From Wohlfahrtiimonas larvae_A (GTDB lineage: Bacteria > Pseudomonadota > Gammaproteobacteria > Cardiobacteriales > Wohlfahrtiimonadaceae), in the NCBI GenBank assembly GCA_040394195.1, contig JBEBSR010000016.1:1-47081 (forward strand): DNA of 47,081 nucleotides. Reading direction: 5' to 3'. The position numbers and the translations under genes are program-made. Of the stretch, positions 13,825-22,146 are shown one piece after another (positions within the stretch are counted from its first letter, which is position 1; each line of letters opens with the position of its first letter). The notes below the pieces were generated by a model. That model was given only the letters and a program-made list of their open reading frames with translations, ran no database searches and was not told the DNA's origin.

Positions 13825-16299
13825 TTATTCACTCGCTACTTTTTTGGTTGCGGTTTTCTTAGGTGCAGCTTTCTTTGCAGGTGCTTTTTTAGCAGCAGGT
13901 TTCTTAGGTTTTGCCTCAGAAGCATCTGCATCTTTTTTCGTTGTTTTTTTGGTCGCAGTTTTCTTTGTTGCAGCTTTCTTAGCAGGTGCTTTCTTTGTGG
14001 TTTTCTTGCCACCTTTTTTAGCAGGTGCTTTTGCCAGCAACTCTTGGCATTCTTCCAATGTTAAATTTTCAGGATCTTCACGATCTTTCGGAATGCGTGC
14101 ATTCTTTTCGCCATCAGTGATGTAAGGTCCCCAGCGGCCATTTAAAACTTGAATACCTTCAGCTTCAAATGCCTTGATGAATTTTGCGGCTTCAGCTGCT
14201 TTATGTGCTTCGATGATTTCTAAAGCACGTGGTAATTCAACTGTGTAAGGATCATCTTCTTTCAAAGAAACGAACTTTTTACCATATTGAATGTATGGTC
14301 CAAAGCGGCCAATATTTGCACGAATTAACTCATCATCTTCTGTGCGGCCTAAATCACGTGGCAATGTGAAGAGTTCTAATGCTTCATCTAATGTGATTGT
14401 ATTGATGCGCTGATCTTTACGAAGGGAAGCAAACTTTGGCTTATCTTCATCATCTTTATCACCGATTTGTGCAAAAGGTCCAAAGCGACCAATTCGCACT
14501 GAAACAGGCTTGCCAGATTGAGGATCAATCCCTAATTCACGAGCTTGCGCAACATCAGCACGAGATACAGATTCTTCTTTTTCTTTGCAGAGCTTCTGGA
14601 ATGGTGACCAGAATTCTTCCATTAAAGGAATCCAAGCCAATTGGCCTTCAGCAACTTCATCGAGATCATCTTCCATTTTTGCAGTGAAATCATATTCTAC
14701 ATAGCGCGTAAAATGTTCAGTCAAGAAGCGCGATACAATTCGACCTACATCAGTTGGGAAGAATCTACGTGCATCAACTGTCACGTATTCACGATTTTGC
14801 AATGTTGAAATGATAGAAGCATAAGTAGAAGGACGACCAATGCCATGCTCTTCTAATGCTTTAACCAATGAAGCTTCAGAGAATCTTGGTGGTGGCTCAG
14901 TAAAATGTTGAGTTGCAATGATATCTTCGATGTTGATTAAATCACCAACTTCCATGTTTGGCAGGATTTTTTCATCATCAGCATCGTCTTTTTTATCATC
15001 AAAGCTTTCTGTGTAGACAATGATGAAGCCAGGGAAGAGAATGGTTGAGCCATTTGCTCTGAATGTATGCAGTGATTTTTTACCTAAATCAATGGCAATA
15101 GTATCCATAATGGCAGAAGCCATTTGTGATGCAATGGTGCGTTTCCAAATCAATTCATATAAACGGAATTGATCCGAAGATAAATAATTTTTCAATTCAT
15201 CAGGATGACGGAATGCTGAAGTTGGGCGAATCGCTTCATGCGCTTCTTGAGCATTTTTAGCTTTAGTTTTATAAACGCGAGGTTCTTCTGGTAGATAATC
15301 ATCACCATAACGACCTTTTACAAATGCAGCAATTTCATCCACAGCTTCTTTTGCCAATGTTACAGAATCTGTACGCATATAAGTAATCAAGCCCACAGTT
15401 TCTGTGCCAGTATTGATCCCTTCATACAAAGTTTGTGCTGTACGCATCGTACGAGTTGTGGAGAAGCCTAATTTACGCGCAGCTTCCTGTTGCATTGTGG
15501 AGGTTGTAAAGGGTGCAGTTGGATTGCGTTTACGCTGTTTACGATCAATGTTGTAAACAGGAATTTGTTTGCCAAATTCTTGGATCAATGCATTTTTTGC
15601 TGCAAATGCAGTTGTTTCATTCACGAATGAAAATTGTTCAACTTTTGCGCCATCAAATTCTGTTAAACGACCTTTGAATTGAGATTCACTATGTTTTAAT
15701 TGTGATTCAATGGTCCAATATTCTTCTGCTTTAAACGCTTCGATTTCATCTTCACGCTCACAAATCATACGAAGAGCAGGTGTTTGAACACGGCCAGCAG
15801 ATAATCCAGGGCTGATTTTTTTCCACAATAGAGGTGATAAGTTAAAGCCTACTAAGTAATCTAAAGCGCGGCGAGCTTGCTGAGCATTGACCATATCCAT
15901 TGAAATATCACGTGGATGTGTAATCGCTTCTTGGATCGCATTTTTAGTGATTTCGTGGAAAACAACACGGGCAACTTCTTTGTTCTTAAGCTTACCTTTT
16001 TCTTCCAGATACTCTTTAATATGCCAAGAGATGGCTTCACCTTCGCGATCCGGATCCGTTGCCAATAATAAAGTATCAGCATCTTTGATCTCTTTGACAA
16101 TCTCGTTGATATGTTTTTGATTGCGTTCCACAACTTCATAATGCATAGCAAAGTTTTGATCAGGATCGACAGCGCCTGACTTAGGAATTAAATCACGAAT
16201 ATGGCCAAAAGAGGCAAGAACCTTATAGTCTTTGCCAAGATATTTATTAATCGTTTTAGCTTTAGCCGGGGATTCTACGATAACGAGAGTTTTACTCAT
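13825..16299 (-). CDS. topA: DNA topoisomerase I with lysine-rich C-terminal tail
   Basis: An 824-residue type IA topoisomerase that relaxes negative supercoils. The TOPRIM domain starts TLVIVESPAKAKTINKYLG and includes DPDREGEAISWH. The active-site tyrosine lies in GLITYMRTDS, and the FTTSTMQQEAARKLGFS motif is present. The C-terminal half has three TopoI repeats (IGRFGPFAQIGD, IGRFGPYIQYG, GRWGPYITDG) instead of the zinc ribbons of E. coli TopA, and ends in about 70 residues rich in AKK/TKK, like a histone H1 tail. A TTG at 16320 is in frame, but ATG 16299 gives the family N-terminus. It heads the operon with the NtrX-like gene and yggS. Confidence 0.95.
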   Translation of the reverse strand: MSKTLVIVESPAKAKTINKYLGKDYKVLASFGHIRDLIPKSGAVDPDQNFAMHYEVVERNQKHINEIVKEIKDADTLLLATDPDREGEAISWHIKEYLEEKGKLKNKEVARVVFHEITKNAIQEAITHPRDISMDMVNAQQARRALDYLVGFNLSPLLWKKISPGLSAGRVQTPALRMICEREDEIEAFKAEEYWTIESQLKHSESQFKGRLTEFDGAKVEQFSFVNETTAFAAKNALIQEFGKQIPVYNIDRKQRKRNPTAPFTTSTMQQEAARKLGFSTTRTMRTAQTLYEGINTGTETVGLITYMRTDSVTLAKEAVDEIAAFVKGRYGDDYLPEEPRVYKTKAKNAQEAHEAIRPTSAFRHPDELKNYLSSDQFRLYELIWKRTIASQMASAIMDTIAIDLGKKSLHTFRANGSTILFPGFIIVYTESFDDKKDDADDEKILPNMEVGDLINIEDIIATQHFTEPPPRFSEASLVKALEEHGIGRPSTYASIISTLQNREYVTVDARRFFPTDVGRIVSRFLTEHFTRYVEYDFTAKMEDDLDEVAEGQLAWIPLMEEFWSPFQKLCKEKEESVSRADVAQARELGIDPQSGKPVSVRIGRFGPFAQIGDKDDEDKPKFASLRKDQRINTITLDEALELFTLPRDLGRTEDDELIRANIGRFGPYIQYGKKFVSLKEDDPYTVELPRALEIIEAHKAAEAAKFIKAFEAEGIQVLNGRWGPYITDGEKNARIPKDREDPENLTLEECQELLAKAPAKKGGKKTTKKAPAKKAATKKTATKKTTKKDADASEAKPKKPAAKKAPAKKAAPKKTATKKVASE

Positions 16300-16495
16300 G
16301 AATGTTAAAATTTCCTTCAATAGTAATTCAATATTAAAAGGTCAAAGCTCCAATAATTAGTTAGAATTTAGATGTAAGCTTTTATGGGGTTTCTCTGAAA
16401 ATGTTGTGATAATACACTTTCGTGCACTTAATGAAAACTAAATAATAAGCTACAATGCTTAACTTAATCTTTCAAGTCATAGGATAAAAGATCAG

Positions 16496-16639
16496 ATGCG
16501 TCGTCGTGAAGAAAAGCAAAAGAAATCGTTTGGATGGCTCTATATTGTTGTGATTGCTGTATTTATTGGCTGGGTCATGATGGATGATTATGGTGCAGGT
16601 GTCTTTGAAAATGAATCGATTGAGGTTCCGATGCCATGA
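16496..16639 (+). CDS. Small single-helix membrane protein upstream of dgkA
   Basis: A 47-codon ORF from ATG 16496 to TGA 16637-16639. The N-terminus is very basic (MRRREEKQKK), followed by one hydrophobic helix (about residues 12-29, WLYIVVIAVFIGWVMM) and an acidic tail, so it should be a bitopic inner-membrane protein with its N-terminus inside. Its stop overlaps the dgkA start as ATGA, typical translational coupling. AGGATAA about 10 bases upstream can serve as Shine-Dalgarno. Unrecognised family; coding status is supported by composition and the overlap only. Confidence 0.55.
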   Translation: MRRREEKQKKSFGWLYIVVIAVFIGWVMMDDYGAGVFENESIEVPMP

Positions 16640-17004
16640 TGAACAAACCTGGCGCAACAGGATTGAAAAGATTGGTGAATGCCTCTCAATATTCAATTAA
16701 AGGTTTAAAAGCAGCTTTTAAACATGAAGAAGCTTTTCGTCAGGAAGTGTTTTTATTGCCAATCATTTTAGTATTGGCAGTTTGGTTATCCAAAACGGGT
16801 TTAGAATTCGCTTTATTGTTTGGAAGTTATTGGTTGGTGCTGATGGCAGAACTCATAAACTCAGGCATTGAAGCTGTTGTCGATCGAATAGGTTTAGAAA
16901 AACATCCTTTATCAGGGCAGGCTAAGGATATTGGTTCGGCAATTGTAATGTTAGCAATGGTATTAACGGTTATGACTTGGATTTCAGTCATTGTTTTTCG
17001 CTAA
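16636..17004 (+). CDS. dgkA: Diacylglycerol kinase
   Basis: A 122-residue integral membrane kinase of the prokaryotic DgkA type (E. coli 122 aa) that phosphorylates diacylglycerol to phosphatidate, recycling lipid from membrane-derived oligosaccharide or LPS modification. Conserved residues are visible: KAAFKHEEAFRQE, the signature ELINSGIEAVVDRIG, and AKDIGSAIVML, with three transmembrane helices. The start is ATG 16636 or the adjacent ATG 16639; the overlap with the upstream small ORF favours the first. tsaD follows after 23 bases. Confidence 0.95.
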   Translation: MMNKPGATGLKRLVNASQYSIKGLKAAFKHEEAFRQEVFLLPIILVLAVWLSKTGLEFALLFGSYWLVLMAELINSGIEAVVDRIGLEKHPLSGQAKDIGSAIVMLAMVLTVMTWISVIVFR

Positions 17005-17027
17005 CTTAATCAAAATAGAAGGTAAAA

Positions 17028-18056
17028 GTGTTAGTACTTGGAATTGAAAGCTCTTGTGATGAAACAGGGGTTGCATTGTATGATAGCGAGCAAAAATTAG
17101 TTGCTCATCAGATTTATTCACAAATTGAGTTGCATGCTTTATATGGTGGCGTTGTGCCTGAATTGGCTTCACGCGATCATATTCGTAAATTACCATTATT
17201 GGTGGATGCAGCTCTAGAAGAAGCAGGTAAAGAATACAGCGATATCGATGGTATTGCTTTTACAGAAGGCCCAGGTTTAATTGGTGCTTTGATGGTGGGC
17301 GCGTTGTATGCAGAAGGTTTAAGTTATGCATTGAAAAAACCATTGCTTGGTGTGAACCACATGGAAGCACATTTACAAGCTGTACATTTAGAAGATGAAG
17401 TGCCTGAATATCCTTTCATGACATTATTAGTTTCTGGTGGACACTCACAATTGGTATTGGTGAAAGAGTTTGGTGAATACGAAATTTTGGGCGATACATT
17501 AGATGACGCAGTTGGTGAAGCATTTGATAAAACTGCCAAATTAATGGGTTTACCTTACCCTGGCGGTGCTAAATTAGCAAAAATGGCAGAAGCAGGTGAT
17601 GAAAAAGCTTATGATTTCCCTCGTCCAATGATTCATAGCGGTGATTTAAAATTCAGCTTCAGTGGCTTAAAAACTAAAGTTGCGATGACGATTAAAGATT
17701 CCACAGAAGCAGATTATCCAAATATCGCAGCGAGTTTTCAACGTGCTGTGATTGATACATTGGTTGCGAAAACAAAACGCGCAGTGAATGAGTATCAAGT
17801 GAAATCTATTGTAATTGCTGGTGGTGTTGCTGCTAATAAAATGTTAAGGCAAGAGCTGGCAAAAGTGATGCAACCGATGGGTATTCGAGTATTTTATCCA
17901 CGCCCATTATTCTGTACAGATAATGGTGCAATGGTTGCTTACGTTGGGCATGAACGTTTAGTTCGTAATCAAGGTAGCTTAAATTACGATGTAAAATTGA
18001 AAGCACGTTGGCCATTATCAGAATTATCTATAAAGAAAGAGAGCGAACAAGAATGA
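17028..18056 (+). CDS. tsaD: tRNA N6-adenosine threonylcarbamoyltransferase TsaD
   Basis: A 342-residue protein (E. coli TsaD 337) that transfers the threonylcarbamoyl group from TC-AMP to A37 of ANN-decoding tRNAs, working with TsaB, TsaE and TsaC. Markers are the LGIESSCDETGVALYD N-terminus, the metal ligands HMEAH, LLVSGGHSQLVLV, and KFSFSGLKTKV. The ATPase-like fold closes with the IAGGVAANKMLR segment. It uses a GTG start behind GAAGG. It overlaps dgt by four bases (ATGA), so tsaD and dgt are cotranscribed, probably from the dgkA operon. Confidence 0.97.
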   Translation: MLVLGIESSCDETGVALYDSEQKLVAHQIYSQIELHALYGGVVPELASRDHIRKLPLLVDAALEEAGKEYSDIDGIAFTEGPGLIGALMVGALYAEGLSYALKKPLLGVNHMEAHLQAVHLEDEVPEYPFMTLLVSGGHSQLVLVKEFGEYEILGDTLDDAVGEAFDKTAKLMGLPYPGGAKLAKMAEAGDEKAYDFPRPMIHSGDLKFSFSGLKTKVAMTIKDSTEADYPNIAASFQRAVIDTLVAKTKRAVNEYQVKSIVIAGGVAANKMLRQELAKVMQPMGIRVFYPRPLFCTDNGAMVAYVGHERLVRNQGSLNYDVKLKARWPLSELSIKKESEQE

Positions 18057-19420
18057 TTAAAATGAATTGGCAACATTTACTAACAAGAGAAAGATTAGGC
18101 GTTGCCAATTCAAATGACACTCAACAATGGTATCGTTCAACATTTCAAAAAGATTATGATCGATTAATTTTTTCTGCGGCGTTTAGGCGTTTGCAAGATA
18201 AAACGCAAGTGTTTCCATTAGCACAAACAGATTATGTTCGTACACGTTTAACTCATAGTTTGGAAGTGAGCAGCGTTGCGAGAAGTATTGGCATGTTGGT
18301 TGGCCAACATTTGGCCACAAATTTTAGTATTGGAGATTTTAGGGCATCTGATATTGGCACAATATTATCGGCAGCCGCTTTGGCACATGATATTGGTAAC
18401 CCTCCTTTTGGGCATGCAGGAGAAGATGGTATTGGGCAGTTCTTTGCGGATAGTTCTGTTGGACAAAAAGCGTTAGAAGAAATGAACCCAGCACAAAAGC
18501 AAGATTTATTGAATTTTGAAGGGAATGCGCAAGCATTTCGTCTCCTTACAAAATTACAAAATGTCGATAATGATGGTGGCATGCAATTATCGCTATCAAC
18601 GCTAGCAAGTTTTATTAAATATCCTTGTGGCAGTTTGGAGCGTAAAAAATTAGACAATATTACGCTTAAAAAGTTTAACTATTTCCAAGCAGAAAAAGAA
18701 TCATTTCGCCATGTTGTAGAAACATTAGGATTGTTGCCATTATTAAAAGAAAATAATGAAACAGTTGCTTGGGCGCGTCATCCTTTAGTTTATTTATTAG
18801 AAGCTGCAGATGACTTATGTTATTCATTGGTGGATATTGAAGATGCCTATCGTTTATCACTAGTTTCTAGCGAACGAGTGATTGAATTTTATGAGTCAAT
18901 TATTAAGCCTTATGGCGGATTTCCCAACAAGGTTAAACGCATTACACGAGATAAAGATAAAATTGAGTATTTAAGAGCATTCGCAATGGGGCTCTTAATT
19001 GATGAAGTAGTTGCTGCATTCATAGAACATGAAGATGAAATCTTAAAAGGGCAGTGTACAACTGACTTATTAGGCTTAATTCCATCAGCAGCTGCTTTGA
19101 CTGAGATCAAGTCATATGCATATGATCACATTTATGTTTCTAAACCTGTTTTAGAAGTCGGCATCGCAGGACATGAAATCATTGAAGGGTTATTAAAAGC
19201 ATTTGTCGGGGCGATCAATCAAGAGTATTATCTAGGTTCAACATCGAAATCTCGCATGTTGATTAGTTTTTTACCAGATCAATTTTTAGGTAAAAACAGA
19301 AAACTGGATGATGACCCTTATATAAGAATGCTAAAAATAACAGATTTTATCTCGGGAATGACGGATCGTTATGCAGTCCATGTTTATCAAATGATCTCTG
19401 GGGTTCATTTGACTACCTAA
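18053..19420 (+). CDS. dgt: Deoxyguanosinetriphosphate triphosphohydrolase
   Basis: A 455-residue HD-domain dGTPase that splits dGTP into deoxyguanosine and tripolyphosphate. HD metal ligands are seen in RTRLTHSLEVSSVARSIG and AALAHDIGNPPFGHAGEDG, and the early SAAFRRLQDKTQVFPL is typical of Dgt. The central part contains LLEAADDLCYSLVDIEDAYR, another conserved ligand-bearing helix. The start is ATG 18053 overlapping the tsaD stop; the frame opens slightly upstream but the overlap and MNWQHLLTRERL N-terminus decide. A 159-base regulatory gap follows before ccoN. dGTPases control dNTP pools and can restrict phages in some bacteria; nothing here singles that out. Confidence 0.93.
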   Translation: MIKMNWQHLLTRERLGVANSNDTQQWYRSTFQKDYDRLIFSAAFRRLQDKTQVFPLAQTDYVRTRLTHSLEVSSVARSIGMLVGQHLATNFSIGDFRASDIGTILSAAALAHDIGNPPFGHAGEDGIGQFFADSSVGQKALEEMNPAQKQDLLNFEGNAQAFRLLTKLQNVDNDGGMQLSLSTLASFIKYPCGSLERKKLDNITLKKFNYFQAEKESFRHVVETLGLLPLLKENNETVAWARHPLVYLLEAADDLCYSLVDIEDAYRLSLVSSERVIEFYESIIKPYGGFPNKVKRITRDKDKIEYLRAFAMGLLIDEVVAAFIEHEDEILKGQCTTDLLGLIPSAAALTEIKSYAYDHIYVSKPVLEVGIAGHEIIEGLLKAFVGAINQEYYLGSTSKSRMLISFLPDQFLGKNRKLDDDPYIRMLKITDFISGMTDRYAVHVYQMISGVHLTT

Positions 19421-19467
19421 AAGAATTAATTTCGGGTAGAATAGCCTCGTCTATAGCAGTGTGTGTA

Positions 19468-19508
19468 TTGATTTTTGTCAATGTAATTATAGTAGCTTCG
19501 CGTAAAAT
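19468..19508 (+). promoter_or_regulatory. FNR/ANR-type box and -10 of the ccoNOQP promoter
   Basis: TTGAT-TTTT-GTCAA at 19468-19481 matches the FNR/ANR consensus TTGAT-N4-ATCAA with one mismatch. TAAAAT at 19503-19508 is a good -10 hexamer. The predicted start near 19515-19516 puts the box centre at about -41.5, the geometry of class II FNR activation. Low-oxygen induction of cbb3 oxidase is established in many proteobacteria; its use here is inference. Confidence 0.65.
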
Positions 19509-19579
19509 AAAGCACATTGCTATATGTTGTAACTATATAGTTTTATTAGATAGCCTTTTAATTTTATTTCGGGGGAAGT

Positions 19580-21040
19580 ATGGGAGAAACCGTAGATATT
19601 AGGGATACCCAGTACAACTACAGCGTGATTCGTAAATTTGCAATCATGACTTTAGTATGGGGTGCGATCGGTATGACCGCTGGTGTTTGGGCAGCTTTAG
19701 AGCTAGCTTGGCCGGTGTTAAACTTTGATCAAGCTTGGTTAAGTTTCGGACGTATTAGACCAGTTCACACAAACTTAGTAATTTTTGGTATGGGCGGCTC
19801 GGCATTGATGGCGACATCATTCTACGTTGTACAACGTACATGTCAGGTTCGTTTAGCATATGGTAAAGTTGCTGAATTTGTATTCTGGGGCTGGACAATT
19901 GGCGTTTTGGGCATCATGTTGAGCTATCCTTTAGGCTTTACACAAGGTCAAGAATATGCTGAATTTGAATGGCCATTAGACTGGGCTGTTGCTGTTGTTT
20001 GGGTTTGTTATTTTTGGGTATTCTTCAATACGTTATTACGCCGTAAGCAAGAGCATATCTATGTAGCAAACTGGTTCTATTTAGCATTTATTTTAGCAAC
20101 TGCTTTATTGCATATTTTCAACAATATTGCTATTCCAGTATTTGATGGTTGGACAATTAAATCATATAACGTATTCTCTGGTGTTCAGAGTGCAATGGTT
20201 CAATGGTGGTATGGTCACAATGCTGTAGGTTTCTTCTTGACAGTTGCGTTCTTGGGTATGATGTATTACTTCGTTCCTAAAGAAGTTAATCGCCCTGTTT
20301 ATTCTTATCGCTTGTCAATTATCCACTTCTGGGCATTATCGTTCTTGTACATGTGGGCTGGCGCTCACCATTTACATTGGACTTCGTTACCAGACTGGAC
20401 TTCTTCATTAGCAGCAACATTCTCAATCATCTTATTGTTACCTTCATGGGGCGGTATGATCAACGGTATCATGACATTGTCTGGTGCTTGGGATCAAGTA
20501 CGTACTAACCCAATCGTTCGTTTCTTCGTAGTTGCATTGTCTTTCTATGGTATGAGTACGTTCGAAGGCCCATTGATGAGCTTGAAATCAGTAAACGCAT
20601 TATCTCACTACACAGACTGGACAGTAGGCCACGTTCACTCGGGTGCTTTAGGTTGGGTTGCGATGATTACATTCGGTTCTTTATATCACATGATTCCACG
20701 TATCTTCGGTGCTAAGTTGTACAGCGAAAAATTAGTATTTGCTCACTTCTGGTTAGCAACTATTGGTATCGTATTGTATGTTGCAGCATTGTGGGTTGCA
20801 GGTATCGGCCAAGGTATGATGTTGCGTGGTTTTGATCCTAACTACGGTACTTTAACTTATAAGTTCATTGAAACAGTTCAATTCATGCACACACCTTATA
20901 TCTTACGTGCATTGGGCGGTAGCATGTTCTTATTAGGCGGCTTAATCATGATTTATAACTTCATCATGACTATGAAGCAAGGTACAAAAGCACAAGCGGA
21001 CAAACATGCAGTGATTCCTGCTGTTGTTGCTCATGCTTAA
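19580..21040 (+). CDS. ccoN: Cytochrome cbb3 oxidase subunit I (CcoN)
   Basis: A 486-residue, 12-helix catalytic subunit of the high-affinity cbb3-type heme-copper oxidase, with low-spin heme b, high-spin heme b3 and CuB. Characteristic stretches are SFGRIRPVHTNLVIFG (heme histidine), QSAMVQWWYGHNAVGF (CuB region), WAGAHHLHWTSLPDW, and HYTDWTVGHVHSGALGW near heme b3. The start is ATG 19580 with GGGGGAAG just ahead. It is the first gene of the ccoNOQP cluster, 99 bases after an FNR-type box. CcoO follows after 19 bases. Confidence 0.97.
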   Translation: MGETVDIRDTQYNYSVIRKFAIMTLVWGAIGMTAGVWAALELAWPVLNFDQAWLSFGRIRPVHTNLVIFGMGGSALMATSFYVVQRTCQVRLAYGKVAEFVFWGWTIGVLGIMLSYPLGFTQGQEYAEFEWPLDWAVAVVWVCYFWVFFNTLLRRKQEHIYVANWFYLAFILATALLHIFNNIAIPVFDGWTIKSYNVFSGVQSAMVQWWYGHNAVGFFLTVAFLGMMYYFVPKEVNRPVYSYRLSIIHFWALSFLYMWAGAHHLHWTSLPDWTSSLAATFSIILLLPSWGGMINGIMTLSGAWDQVRTNPIVRFFVVALSFYGMSTFEGPLMSLKSVNALSHYTDWTVGHVHSGALGWVAMITFGSLYHMIPRIFGAKLYSEKLVFAHFWLATIGIVLYVAALWVAGIGQGMMLRGFDPNYGTLTYKFIETVQFMHTPYILRALGGSMFLLGGLIMIYNFIMTMKQGTKAQADKHAVIPAVVAHA

Positions 21041-21059
21041 TACGGGGAGAAACTAAATT

Positions 21060-21863
21060 ATGATTAGACATGAACAAATTGAAAAAAACTCTGGATTGAT
21101 GTTGGTTTTAACATTAGTCATCATCAGTATTGGTGGCTTGATTGAGATCGTTCCATTGTTTTTCATTAACGACACAATTGAAGTTGTTAAAAAAGAAATC
21201 ACTGAAACAACTCGTGATGAAAATGGTAAGCGCGTACGTACTAAGCGTGAAGTAGATGCAATTCGTCCTTATACTCCTTTAGAGCAATTAGGCCGTAATA
21301 TCTACATCAGAGAAGGCTGTTATGCTTGTCACTCACAGCAAATCCGTCCAATGCAAGATGAGTACTTACGTTATGGTTATTACTCATTGGCAGCTGAATC
21401 TCAGTTTGATCATCCATTCCAATGGGGTTCTAAACGTACTGGCCCAGATTTAGCTCGTGTTGGTGGTAAATACAGTAATCGTTGGCAGTCTGAACACTTG
21501 AAAGATCCAAGAAGTGTTGAGCCTAAGTCAATCATGCCTGGCTATCCATACTTAAGTAAAAATGATCTTTACTATAAAGATGTTAAGTCACACATGAAAG
21601 CATTGCGTATTACGGGTGTTCCATACTCTTCAAATGAAGAAGAGTACAAGGCTAACGTAGAGCGTTTTGGTATAAGTGTTGCTGATCTTTTAGTGATTGA
21701 TAATGCTGTTGCAAACTTGGAAAAACAAGCTAAAGATGGCAACTACGATCCAGGAAGAGAAGGTATCTCAGAAATGGCTGCCTTGGTCGCATATTTACAA
21801 GTGTTAGGTACTATGTATCAGTTTAAAGATGATGATGGTATCGAGTACAGTAAATTCCGTTAA
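21060..21863 (+). CDS. ccoO: Cytochrome cbb3 oxidase subunit II (CcoO)
   Basis: A 267-residue membrane-anchored monoheme cytochrome c that passes electrons to CcoN. One N-terminal helix (about residues 13-36) is followed by the periplasmic domain. The heme site is GCYACHSQQIRPM, with GSKRTGPDLARVGGKYS and IMPGYPYL (likely axial Met) downstream. It is longer than typical CcoO (about 200-240 residues): a charged segment after the helix (residues about 42-62, VKKEITETTRDENGKRVRTK) and an extended C-terminal part account for the difference. It lies 19 bases after ccoN and 24 before ccoQ. Confidence 0.95.
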   Translation: MIRHEQIEKNSGLMLVLTLVIISIGGLIEIVPLFFINDTIEVVKKEITETTRDENGKRVRTKREVDAIRPYTPLEQLGRNIYIREGCYACHSQQIRPMQDEYLRYGYYSLAAESQFDHPFQWGSKRTGPDLARVGGKYSNRWQSEHLKDPRSVEPKSIMPGYPYLSKNDLYYKDVKSHMKALRITGVPYSSNEEEYKANVERFGISVADLLVIDNAVANLEKQAKDGNYDPGREGISEMAALVAYLQVLGTMYQFKDDDGIEYSKFR

Positions 21864-21887
21864 TAAAAATTAAGTTGAGGACATAAA

Positions 21888-22112
21888 ATGTTAGATTTTT
21901 TCTATTGGTTTACAGATCACGGTAATAGCAAGATTGCAGCTGTAGTTATCTTCTTCATAGTATTTGTAGGCATCATATTTTATGTCTTCACTAATAAAGA
22001 CCGTAAGGCTCGTTACGATGCATATCGCAGTATTCCGCTCATGGATGAAGAGGATCTCAGCGGTTTAAATCAAGCTCGTAACGATCAGAGTAATATCAGT
22101 AATGATCGCTAA
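21888..22112 (+). CDS. ccoQ: cbb3 oxidase small subunit CcoQ
   Basis: A 74-residue protein with one transmembrane helix (about residues 17-36, IAAVVIFFIVFVGIIFYVF) followed by a polar, acidic cytoplasmic tail (MDEEDLSGLNQ). This is the CcoQ/FixQ type, which stabilises the CcoP-CcoNO interaction and is the least conserved subunit. The TNKDRKARYDAYRSIPL motif after the helix is common in FixQ. The call rests on these features plus its position between ccoO and ccoP. Confidence 0.9.
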   Translation: MLDFFYWFTDHGNSKIAAVVIFFIVFVGIIFYVFTNKDRKARYDAYRSIPLMDEEDLSGLNQARNDQSNISNDR

Positions 22113-22146
22113 AAGCGATTGTTACAGTTAATTTTGGGGACTTTTT

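Noticed and set aside
13685..14125. 146-residue plus-strand ORF
   Set aside because: It is the antisense of the topA Lys/Ala-rich tail; the repeated Phe/Ala composition is a by-product of that.
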